Below are positions 33,401 through 45,400 of a stretch of DNA of 64,000 bases, piece after piece. Made by a program: the position numbers and the translations under genes. The DNA is taken from the NCBI GenBank assembly GCA_050084985.1, contig JBITNC010000002.1, forward strand, positions 3,286,001 through 3,350,000, in the 5' to 3' direction. Positions within the stretch are counted from its first letter, which is position 1. Every line of letters begins with the position of its first letter. This DNA comes from Nageia nagi. Its lineage: Eukaryota; Pinophyta. The notes beneath the pieces are model-generated. The model ran no database searches. It worked only from the letters and a program-made list of their open reading frames with translations, and was not told where the DNA came from.

Positions 33401-36400
33401 TCATGTATTTAACAATAAAATAATTCAATAGTCACTCCTTCATAAACTGGTTCCATTCATTATTTGAAATATTGCAACTTTTGTAGTTGAGATTAATGAA
33501 CACCACTTGTTTCAGAAGTTCTTATTACAACACACTCATCACCATGCCGATCCTTGGACGGTATTCATCAATCATATTGGAAGTAAGCCCCATTTGGTAT
33601 CTTCAAATGGTTGATGTGCTATCATGTTGGATTATCCTCACTGTCTTGATGAGGTTCAATTCTCTAATCTAGAGGAGCTCTTTGATCCAGTTCTTTGTTT
33701 TTGTAGTCACCTCTTCGTTGCTTTTAGCATTGCCATCTTATTTAAGAAACTGTATCCTCACTTGGTAGGCATCTATATGTTGCCAAACTTCCCGTTTCAA
33801 TTCCGCCCTTACATTGATCGAATATTAACATTTGTCAATCGTGTATTGTAGCCAATCATATTGGACAAGAATTTAGTGTAGTAGTTCATCTTTTTAGGTT
33901 CATCTCCTATGGACATCTTTACGGCCTTCTCCAATTTTGTCTCCACTTGGAATTATTCATGGTTTGTTTCATTCCCCTCACTTCTTGGATCTTGAAAAAC
34001 GACCTGATTTGGAATTTTTTTTTTTTTCTTTTTTTTTGAACTTGAAACTTGAATTTCGCTATCACAATATAGGTTGCTTACTTCTTTCTTGAAATCTCAA
34101 TGTCCTAGAATCATGCGACCTATCAAATGTCACTTCTTTTGGTGTGCCAACTTAATATTAGTGCTCTGAAATACTCACAAACTAGGATGCTTATTTTATT
34201 TTCTTTGCTTTTGCAACTTTTGAGAAATGTGTGACCAAAGATGCCTGGCAAACTGTGTGATACAAGTAAATTCTAGGATATGCAATGTGAGGTTTTCTTT
34301 GAATTTATAAGTCTTAGTGACATGCGGTAGTGTGCATGCTCCAGATAGGCAAGATCTAGACATTTGGCAGGAGGATGACAACAAATCAACAATCTAGAAG
34401 CGGTTGCATGGTTTTAGGAGCTTGATTTTGCAATGTTATAGAAATGTGCGACCTAGGCATCCTTGGAGAAGTGTGCGACAACCTTTAAGACTTGGAAAAT
34501 TTGTGCAAATGCAATATGGTCCATTTCTTTTCCACTCCTTTTTGCTTTGTTACTGGCCCATCTTTGAGTTTGGGTTGTTTCTACTTGGTCGCTTATTTTT
34601 AGTCCCTTGGATTAGCATAAATCTGAAACCATGCGACCAACCTTGGTTTTGAAAATGGACCTTTATCCTTGTTGCTGGCCAATCTTTGAGTTTGGGTGTG
34701 TTTCTACTTGGTCACTTATTTTTAGTCCATTGGATTAGCATAAATCTGAAATTGTGCGACCAACCTTGGTTTTGAAAATGGACCTCTATCCTTGTGCAAA
34801 TGAAGCAAGGGAACTACTATAATTTAGGTCGCATGCTTTGAATTGCAATGTCTTGAAATCAAGCGACCGCCCTATATATTAGATCGCATGTTCTTTGGCA
34901 CTTGATTCTTGTAAAGTCTTGAAGCTGTGCGACCAATCTATTCCTTCAAAACCGAGCGACCAACTTGGATTGTAGGCCCTGCAAACAAAGAGTGAAATGG
35001 TGATGCCTTTATAGGCTTGAGAGGTTGCTGAATCTTGATCGCATATTCTTGTAAACTTGAATTGGCAATGCTTCAAAATTGAGAGACCAATTCATATTCT
35101 CAAAACTGAGCAATAAACTTTAAACTACTTTCATGCAATGAAGATGTTATATAAGTTGAAAGCCCCCTTTGATCCAAGTCGCTTGTTTTAGACAATGTCT
35201 TGGTCGCACGTTTTGATCTCCTTGCATTTAGATTATCTTGAAATCATGCAACCAAGTATACTTAGCCAAATTTTGAATGTGAATGATGTTTCAATGTTTC
35301 ACTATAGTTTAATAAACATATGGAGGCACGTGGCACCTTTCCATTAGTTGTTATGATCTTCAAAAAGTGGTCGCATGATTTGGAGGACTTGGGTTGGTGG
35401 CATGGTTTGGAGGTCTTGCATTTGCATCATTAGGAAACTGTGCGACCAACTTTGGGACTTAGAGTTTTATGCCAAATTAAGGTCTACTTACTTTTTTATC
35501 ACTTTCAGAGAACACCTGTCAGTATTGCGCTGGCTAAAAGCAATAACAAAGTAGGTCACACACTTTTGGAAACTTGAGTAGGTTGCACATTTTGGAGGCA
35601 TTGCCTTTGGCATGAAAGTGAAACCATGCAACCAACTTGGAACTTACGAAATTTTCTACTACAGTGAAACCTTCATATCTTTTATAGCATTTGATCGACA
35701 CATGGTCTTCATTGATTGATTGGGACCAACTTGCAATAGGAGGTCGCTTGTTTTGAGGTCCTTGAATGAGGTCGTACGTTTTGGAAAACATGCTTTTTTA
35801 ATGACTTGGAATAATGCGACCTAACCTTTTTAGCTCCAAAATGTTTCAGAGTCCCTTTTCTTTAAATTATTTGCCTTCATTCTTCAAAACTTCTCTTTCA
35901 AGATTCTCACTCTTCCATCTTCGCCAAAGATGTGACTCCTTTTTTGCAAAAGTAGGGTCCTCAAAATTTTCAAAAAATTTGGGGTGTGTTTTGCAGGTAC
36001 AAAAGATTCTAATTGCCAATTTTTGAATATTTTGCATATTAAACCACCCTAATCCTTCCACCTTAGATTTGAAAAAAAAACAAATAATATTTTCATTTTT
36101 AACTTTTACTAATTGAGCAATTTGCTAAACAAAAATTAAAAATACATTTTGTTACTTGGAGTTAGAGGTGTCCTTACGTCCACACATTTTGGAGACCCAA
36201 ATAAGTAGGTTGATGCTTTCTTGTATAGTTGAAGCTCCTTTTTGAAAATTTCGCACCTAGTTTCCACAAAAGTCACCATACAATTAATAGCCTGTGGAGA
36301 CCTATGTAAAGATCTCCATTCATGGCATCAAAAGAGTCCTAGAAGAATTGGGGGTTCAAGTACAATCTTGCTACATGTAGAGGATTGTGCAATTGGGGGT

Positions 36401-39400
36401 TCAATGATGTCCCAAATGGGATGATATTTAAATGTATCATGATTGTGAAAAGACTCTATGGCCTCCTTGGCCCTATCCATCACCTTATATAGGTACCCCA
36501 TAGAGGGTTTGTCTATGTCCATGAGGCAAAACATCTTCACTAAGGTCTTCGAAATCTGCAAAGCAAAGTATGCAACTAAATTAATAAAAAATTTAATTAA
36601 TTAAATATTGATAGTAAAAAGTGGAAAAGTTGAAATGGAATTTTACCTTAACAACTTCGTGTGATGGCTTTCAAAATTCATCATCAAAGACCGTCTTGAC
36701 GACAATCCTATCGTTAGGTCACATGCATATCTAGACTTCAACCACTTGTTGATCACAAACATTTGCTTCAATGCATCTCATTTGTTATAAACACTTTGCA
36801 ATGAAACAATTGATGTGACAATTCATGTAACCCCAACATGTGCAGGTGATGAACAATTTTTCAGTTTGCCTTTCAAATCAACATTTATTTCAATGAAAAA
36901 ATTGAAATTAAATTAAATGAAAATTAAGAAAGGATAGAAAATTTACTTGCATGTACTAGCTCACACATATTAGCTCCTTTTCTTCTATGAAATATGTGCT
37001 CATCAAATTGAGGAGCCAAGGATGCTTGAAGATATATTTGATGATATTCTTCACTTTATCTACGACGTCCTTGATCTCACCAATCTTTCTAATGTCCTTG
37101 AGAAGTGAATTGAGACAATGTACAACACAAGGAGTCCAATAAATGGTAGGGAGTGTCTCCTTGATCATCTTCCATACTGCAATGTATGTTGTGTTGGGGG
37201 CTTTTTCTTTCCTACCTTACTAATAGGCGACTGAGTTTGCAAGGCTTGTAGAAAGACACCAACACCTAAGTGATAGGGCATGACCCCTACCCTCTATGAG
37301 GACTGATTACCTCAAAGGTTTCATGATGGATGTGCAAGAGGTTGCTCAGGTGACTGGCCGAGATGTTTAAAGCTATCTCCAACTCAAATACTATTTGTTA
37401 ACCAAGGACTCAAAGGGTCCTTATCTCCTGAAAGCGTTTGTTTCTCAAAGAAAAAAATAAAAGGGTAGGTTGCGAAAGCCACACAAAAAAAATGAAAAAT
37501 AAAAGAAAAGATTGAATAGACAATGATATGTGAATTCAACATGAAAGCTCAATGGTCTCACCGACTAGTACAGGATTCAAGAATCAACTCTCATGGCTTG
37601 TCATGGGTTCCATGCACTTTGGATCTAACTTGCTAGTTAACAACACGAATGACCTAACAAGAGGAGCTTGAAGCTAAGGTGATGGAGATAGATGAGGAAA
37701 CGTGGGTAGACCCTGGACAAGGGAGTGAAGTTCCTATGTTAAGCGACATATGGGAGCCATCTCAAGGTGTACAAGTCTATAATGCAAACTATGAATTATA
37801 ATACAACCATACACTTCTTGCAATGCTTATGAAAATGTTCAAACACTCTTTTGTCCACCTTAAATAAGATTTATAAAATGCACCAAGTATTCAAGACAAC
37901 ATAAGGTAATAACATACATTTACATTCATAGTTCCAAATGAGAGCATTCACTATTCAATTACTTGGAATATATCACATTCACTATTCAATTACTTGGAAT
38001 ATATCACATTCACAAATTGAGAGAACTTGCAAGCTTGAAAGTATTAGGTAAGTTGTCCAATTTGCAAAAATCTCTAATCCCCTACAAGTGGGCCCAAATA
38101 GGCTATAAATAGTTTTTTCGGCAACCCTAAATGTTGCCTTAACCCTAATTTCAAAATGAAAGAAAATACAAATGGACAAACCACAAATTGCCACATGGCA
38201 TTACAAAATGTCTTCCAAGCTTGTGGGAGCAAATCCTCATCCATCACAAGCTTGGGAATTAAATAATCAATATAATAAAAATATTTTATCAAAATAAGTG
38301 TCTATTCTTGAAAACAAAACAACAAATTATGTAAATTGTGACTAAGATGAATGTGTGCCCAAAGCCTCAACGCATCCCTCGAAATCCTCATCCAACAATT
38401 TGGCAATGAATTCCAATCCATGCAGCATATCTGATAGCTTTGGCCCATTCCCAACAACACAATGTCCAACTTATTCAATCACCCTCTGCATGTCGTTCTT
38501 CCAGGCATAAGCTTTCAACAAGTGTCTCAGGTGACTTCCAGTCTGATAAGTGTTGACGTTATTGGTCATGATCAAGCTATGGAGGAAGTGTCTAACTTCT
38601 ACCACTACTAGGTCCTTATCCCTAATGGTGGCATCATTATCTATGAATTTGACCTGAAAATCCATCTGTTCAAGGCTGGTGTTAGCCTTGTCGTTGAGTG
38701 CTTCGACATGCTTCTGCACCTCCTTGAAACGACTAGCTATCTAATTGACAACACCCAAGTAGAACCAATAATTCTTGCAAAACTTCACATTCTCAACTGT
38801 CCGATCCTATCTCATCTCAAATTTTATTATCATTGGCTTTCGGGAGTCTAGAACACTGTGAAGGTTGGCTCTCTCCACCACAATGTCCTTTAACTTTTGT
38901 TCCTCAAGTGTGACCCTCTGTAATGCACCAATGAATTGCTGAATTACCTAGTTCTTTCGAGGGTCTATCTTCTTCTTCATCGAGCTCCTTAGAGGTTTCT
39001 GTCATCCATGATTGTGAAGTCCTATTTAGTTGGGCTCTTCTCTGTATTGTCTTTGAGGCTGGTCCCTTACCCTTCTTTGTGGATGGTTCTGAAGTAGCGG
39101 GATTTTGGACTACCTTCACTATCTCAAAAGATCTGCCTTCTTGCTATGTACTTAGGATGTTGTCATGTTGTGTTGAATTCACTTACTGTTCACCTTCTGA
39201 ATCTCCTACTTCTCCTTCGTCATGATTGTCATCGGGTTCATACCTGGGACTAAAGGATGAGGACCCAGATGGCGGAACAATGGGTGATGGTCATGCAACT
39301 TCTCTAGGTGGTCTGGATGGTGGGGATGGATCCTTCTTTCTGTTCCTGACACACCTCACCATCTTGTCAGTGGCCACACGTTCTAGCTCTCTCACGTCAT

Positions 39401-42400
39401 GCTCATCAATGGTGTTCTGGACTTGGACTACCTATTCCACTAGATTGTTGCCATGTATTGATGCATATTGTTCAACTGGTCCTTTAATTGTGGGTGGAAA
39501 CTGAGTGACCCTGGAGGTGGAGTCTTGTGGTCTTCTTCCCTTCTGCTGTGATAATCTTTTGTCGATGGTGGCTTCAACAAGCTGTTGTTGATCATGGGCA
39601 TCTTGTGCATTTTGTCATGAATCTTCCTCATTTCTACCTCATTGCTCACATTCCGGAAAGTTTATTCTTCTCTAAGTGGTTTATGTTCATATACTTTCGT
39701 CCTTTCCTTCATGTAAAATTGGTTAATCCTATGGTCGTGATCATAATGATTGGCGACATGCATCTTCTTGAAGTTAAATCTCTCCAGCTCATCCTTCATG
39801 GTGTCAACGTCTGCCCAAGTCTTGCACTGATATTCACCCACTCTGATCGGCATCTTGTGTTCTCCTGTTTTGTGAGATTGCTTTATTGTTTTGTTTTTAA
39901 GTTTCTTCTACAATTACTAGAACCAAATTTGCTAAAATTTTATTGAAAAATAATAGATCCTAACATCCATTAACTTCAGGAAGAGTAGATCTCCTAAAGA
40001 AGAAACCAAAAAGTTCAACAAAGTTCTTCCCCTTATATTGGTCCAGCTATCATTGAGAATGCTGCACACCTTCTTTCTTCAAATCTTTTTCTATTTCTCT
40101 ATAGCATTCCTAATGTTTGTGTTAGCCTTCTCAAGCAAAGGTCCTCTCAACTAATGGAAAGATGGTGCATTGAACCTAAAACCAAAAACTGCAATTGTGT
40201 TAACCATGTAGCTCCAATATGATGAGTTCTCTATATTAAAGGGAATTTCATAGTAATACCATGAATTACCAATTGCCTTTTTGGCTTCTTTAAATTTATC
40301 ATTGTTCCATGATGATTCAAGTGTGGTTTGGCCACTACGAGGGGTGAAGAAATCACACCTCACTGCACAACTAATGGCTGTAGAAATTGAAATGCTAAGT
40401 GGTTGCCTAAGCTTGTTGGTTTGTTCTGCATTGGCATTGGTATTGCCTTCTTCGTGGGTGGGAGGAAACCTTGGGGTTGGAGGTGGAGATGGGATAGATG
40501 GAGGTTTGGCCATTTGTCTTTATGTCCTTTTCTTTTCCTTCCTTTCTTTTTTGTTGGAAGTTGTTCAAGTAGGCATTAATTTGCCTTCGCATATGAACAT
40601 CCATCTAACATTTTGTCAAGTGATTCTCGCCAAATGAAACTTCATCTTTTATGGGCCTCCACTAACAACTTCCCCATAATAATTGGCAATAAATATTTTG
40701 GCCTGTTTTTCCAGTTTCTTTGCAATTAGCCCAAACAGGGTCCCTCTTTTCCCCTTCTAAACTCATACTTGCAGCTACAAAAAAAGCAATCCACAATGGG
40801 CAAGCAATGAGCATTAGTAGAAAACTTATCCACTAGAAAACAATAGACAAACTAGAAAGAAAACAATGGAAAAATAAATGGAGAAATGCCTAACAAAACT
40901 CAAAAACCAGTGGAAAAATGTTTAGGGACTTACTTTAGTGTGTTGAAATCTTGGTGAAAAATTAAAGAAATGATGAAAAATGTTGTTTTTCCCCTTTAGC
41001 TCACCTCCTCTTAGCTCCTGGCTGAATGCAAAAGTGAACAATGAGTAGTTTTTGTGTTTTTAAGTTGATTGCTATTCGTTTGGGATTGACAACGATTTTT
41101 TTGTATGATATTGTATTAATCCCGATTTTCGAGATTGATTAATCACCAATTAATCCTGCAAAATAGCCACATCAAAAAAATAAAAACTCATCTGATCTGG
41201 TCTATGTGACATCCCATTTGGACCATTGACAAATTGTGTCATGGTCACTTTGTAATCTAGTGTTTGTTCAATGTCATGTTGTACATGTGTAACTCAAGTA
41301 GGAGCTTATGGGATGTGGATGCCATTGTGAGCCTAGTAATGGGACGTCTCCCCTTGAGTAGTGTTGTGTTAGTTTGTATTGGGTTATCTCGGATTGTGGG
41401 AATCCCTAGATAGGTATGAGTCTTGCGTAGGCCAAAGTGCATGGAGGAGCATAGCAGTGTTGGGAGGCCCCCACATACCCCACGTTAGTGTACTGGGCCA
41501 ATATGACCCTTCCACGTTGGCATGGTTGACCGGTTGACACCAACATTGGAATAGACTTGGCTTGGGATGATATCGAGGCATGGTGGATAGACACGGGGGG
41601 CTATATATTGAGGATGGAGCTCCATGATGAGGTTAGCTATTGATTATACTTCTATTACACTGAACCTGATTGGGGTTACAAGTCTTGGCGGTGCCGAGCA
41701 TTATTCCTAGGTGGTGTCTAAAGGGGTGATAGGGTTGGGAGCTTGACACTCTACTACTTAGGTGGGTCACCTAGTCCATCCGATGGTATTCCGAGGGCGA
41801 GCTTCTACCTTCAGTGGTTAGCTAGGGTTCGAGAAGGCTCCTTCCTAGGAGAGGATTCGAAGTCTGAGGGAGTTAGTCTATCCTATGGTGTTTGGCTTGT
41901 ACAAGGGTTTGGAACCCTAGGTCAGGATGTTGAGATCCTCATTTTATACCATTGTTATTCCATAATATAATCCATCTCATTGTGTCTCTCTCCATTGTGT
42001 TGTTCATTGATGTGTATGTGTTGTCTCTTGTATACTGGTGTTGGAAGCTCCATTGTGTTGTGTTTATATCTATGAGGCATTTGTTGAGGTGCCAAGTGTT
42101 ACTGTGTGCCCTAAAGGGCTGACGTCAGGGTGTAGGGGTTGCGTGGAGGCCTTGGGAGGCTCACGTATGCATTGTGTGGTGTTAGGGTGCCCTAGGGGCC
42201 CAACGTAGGTGTGCTAGCTTCATTTGTCGAGGGTTTGAGTTGCATAGTTGGAGTCGTTTGTACTGAGAGTGATTTTAGATCATCACAGTCTATGATTAAC
42301 CATCTGGTTCGAATTGTTGATTTGATAAATGATTAATTGCCTATTTTGGTGATTTTGATAACTATGATCAATTGATATAAGAAATGAAATAAACATAGGA

Positions 42401-45400
42401 GTTGAGTGTATTCAAGCCAGTATTTTGTATATGTAGGGAGAATGAAGCAAATACACAATTAGCATTGAATTACACCCTTGGCAATTTTGTTACAAGGTTT
42501 CAATTCAATAAAGTATATCTTATTATGTCTCTTATATCATTTCATATGTAAGCAGTATATTGTCACTTTTTGTTGTAATAATTGTATAGGATATAACTAC
42601 GATACCAATCTTTCCACTTCATTAATGGTTCATATTCACCTTGCAGAAAACTTGAATTTTATTGTTGTAGATGGGATTTTTTTTAATATTGATCAGCATG
42701 CCTGATTTGTGGAACGCACTATTAGATCCAATATCACTTTGTAATTTTCAAAAACATTTGATTCTTCAAGCATATGCAATGATACTTGTAGCTTTCCTTC
42801 GGTCCACACTAACTCTCGTTAAAATGTTTTATATTTTGATTATTCAAATGGAAATTTGTCAATTCATATTCTTTGTGTGATTTTCCAAAATTACCCTCAG
42901 CAAAAACAACTCTAACTACGGTATTCAAACCCTCAACCAATGAAGCAAACACACCCATGTTGGGCCCTTAGGGCACCCAAGGACACTACAATGCAGATGT
43001 GAGCCTCCCAAGGCCTCTGCGCAACCTTTACACCCTAACATCAGTCCTCTAGGGCAACACCAACACTTGGCACCTCAACGAATGCCTCAGATGAATATGC
43101 AATGCTTGAACACCCACGAATGCAATAAAGCTTCCAACACTGGTATACAAGAGAGACAACACATACACAACAATGAGCCACACAATGGAGAGAGACACAA
43201 TGAGATGTATTATATTATGATATGATGATGGAGTACAATGAGGATCTCAATAGTTCAGATCTAGGGTTCCAAACCCTTTTGCAAGACGAACACCAATAGG
43301 AAAGACTCACTCCCTCAGACTCCGAATCCTCTCGTGCGAAGGAGCCTCCTCGAACCCTGGTGACCAATGAAGGTAGAAGCTTTCCCTTGGAATAGCATCA
43401 GATGGACTAGGTGACCCACCTAAGTCATAGAATGCCAGGCTCCCAACCCTGTCATTCCTCTAGACACCGTCTAGGAATAATGCTTAGCACCGCCAAGACT
43501 TGAATGCCCAATCGGGTTCAGTATAGAAGAAGCATAATCAATAGCTAACCTCATCATTGTTAGGATTCAATAATTTCATATAAACAAGAGCATCAATAAT
43601 TCTCCTGCTCCTTGGCAAAAAAACAACATTCAAGCATACTGAAATCAAACAACTATGAACATCAATCACACAATGAGAGACACAAGAGATAACGTGGTTC
43701 ACCCAATGTAGGCTACATCCACGGAGAAGCTTTCAACCCTTTTGCATAACATTCTTCCAAGTCCTCCAAGCAACAAACCAGCAGCACAACCTTGCTACAA
43801 CCTTCACTTTGGAGCTACAACAAAGCCTCACTACAATCTCTCTCTCTCAGGCTATCTACATAAGCCACCAAACTACAATTACAAGCAACTCACAACTGCT
43901 GCTAAAACTACTTACAAACTTCAATCTATATGCCTCAACTCAAGCCTCTTATTTATAAATACAAACAAACCCAACTTAAACCCAAGCTGGATCTGGAAGG
44001 TCATGAGGTTACCCCCAACCCTTCAGTAACTCATATCCAAGTGTCATGGCTTCTTGGCAACGGAAATTTGGTGTCAAACGAGAAAAGAAATGCTCTCTGT
44101 TTTGGCCGGTTTTGACAGGGTCTGGCCGGTTGGCCGGCTGGCTGTAGTCTCCATTTTCAACAATCATGGAGCTCCATCCTCAATATATGGTCTCTCCTAG
44201 ATCTCACCTAGGAATCATGCGCATGCCTCTCTATTCAAATGTTGCCTAGGGATACCCGTAATCAGAAGATCTAATGGCTAGATATGCAATGCCTTGGAAT
44301 CATGCATCACAGATGCAATGCCTTGGAATCATGCATCACAGCTTAGACAAACCGTCCCATTACTATTGCTCATGCATTGAATACACATCACAACATACTC
44401 ACATCCCAAGGAGTGGGACGTCACATTTCAAGGGGTCAATATAGAGCTGTTCATAGATTTCCGTGGACAGCCAAGAAGTGGAAGACTGGTCCAGCTAACG
44501 AACTTCAAGAGCCCATAACTCCTTCCTCCCTTGATGAAACCATGTTGTGTGACTTGTCAAAACGTTGCCCACGAGATGCCCAATCCAAAGAACCAATCAT
44601 ATCAACTCGCCAAGACCTATGGCGAACTCTACCTTCTGAAAGGGGATGTTATAGGGATTCCCACAATCCGAGATTACCCATACACACAGCACTACATTGG
44701 GATTCCCACAATCTGGGATTACCCATACACGTAACACATCACTACTCAAGGGGAGACGTCCCATTTCTGGGCTCACAGTGGGTTCTACAGACCATAAGCT
44801 CCTGCTGGAGTTACACATATACAACATGAACATGAACAACACCTAAAATACAAAGAGGCCATGATACAATTGTTCATTGGCTCAAATGGGACGTCACACT
44901 TTGTTTCTAATAGGTGCCAACACATTGTCATTTAATGGTTATTGCTATTTTTTACGAATCATAGAGTTGATCTTTTGCATCCGTTTTTGTGTATGAGCTC
45001 AATTAATATTAGAATTGCAATTTGATTGTATGTTTTCTTGTTAGAAAATTTGAAATTTTTACTTTGATAAGGCGGTTTTGTTTCCTACTAATTAGATGTT
45101 TTGCCAAATTGCCAAATTTGTTTAATTTGGCTCATTCGTTTTTGAATCAACCCTTAGTTCTTACCTCAGATATTTAACATTATATACCTAAGACTAATAA
45201 TTCCTTTTAAGAAATTGATCTAATAAAGCTTTCTAGTGAATGTGACATGAGAGAATCTGTAAGGTACAAGTAATTCTCTAACACTATTGCTTCACCTCCC
45301 CAGTTGAAAAAGCTCATGGATAGAGATGTCTGGTGGCTGGGCAAGGCCTTTATATTAGCATTCTCTGCACTACTAATCTCTTGTTCAGCTTACCACCATA

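Larger units (their letters stand above)
32563..36004 (-). mobile_element. insertion within hAT with X-type leader
   Basis: Right end near 36,004 resembles the X terminus (GCAGGTAC with CACACCCC and the T-run on the minus strand). 34,080-35,830 is an X-type array with outer stems GGTCGCATG...CATGCGACC. Left of it, 32,563-33,900, only decayed sequence is seen: a TATA-like CTATAAGTACCC (minus, near 33,140) and no X ORF that I can recognise. A TGTTATAGGG at 32,563 is a possible left end, but the flanks do not match, so limits are uncertain. Confidence 0.4.
37192..39965 (-). mobile_element. truncated family X copy (X5) inserted in hAT
   Basis: Left end TGTTGGGGGC equals the X2 3' terminus, and 37,192-38,400 is homologous to 3,540-4,740. 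The ORF part is present but leader, hairpins and 5' hairpin are absent; the right limit near 39,965 is set only by the resumption of hAT coding. Flanks tgttg / tccat do not match. A 31-bp direct duplication lies in its 3' region. Confidence 0.6.
31564..40766 (-). mobile_element. hAT DNA transposon, dead, split by two family X insertions
   Basis: Three collinear minus-strand blocks encode parts of one hAT (BED zinc finger / DUF659 type) transposase: 40,766-39,966, 37,191-36,240 and about 32,170-31,564. The gaps are filled by a truncated X copy (37,192-39,965) and by an X-type leader with unknown neighbours (about 32,563-36,004). Terminal inverted repeats and the 8-bp target duplication were not found. 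Lies antisense to AMY3 in its 16-kb intron. Confidence 0.75.
42876..44898 (-). mobile_element. solo LTR M2 with nested LTR
   Basis: Minus-strand LTR TGTGACGTCCC ... TCACA, flanked by perfect ctttg (42,871-42,875 and 44,899-44,903). Homologous to M1 in inverted orientation, only 0.6 kb away. Interrupted by another solo LTR at 43,558-44,162 and extended by short tandem duplications (44,284-44,341 and about 44,650-44,735). A second GGGACGTCACA near 44,415 suggests a further LTR start inside. Confidence 0.8.

Noticed and set aside
43742-44029. 95-codon frame in the 43.6-44.2 kb region
   Set aside because: Lies entirely inside a 605-bp solo LTR and is probably LTR transcript sequence without coding function.
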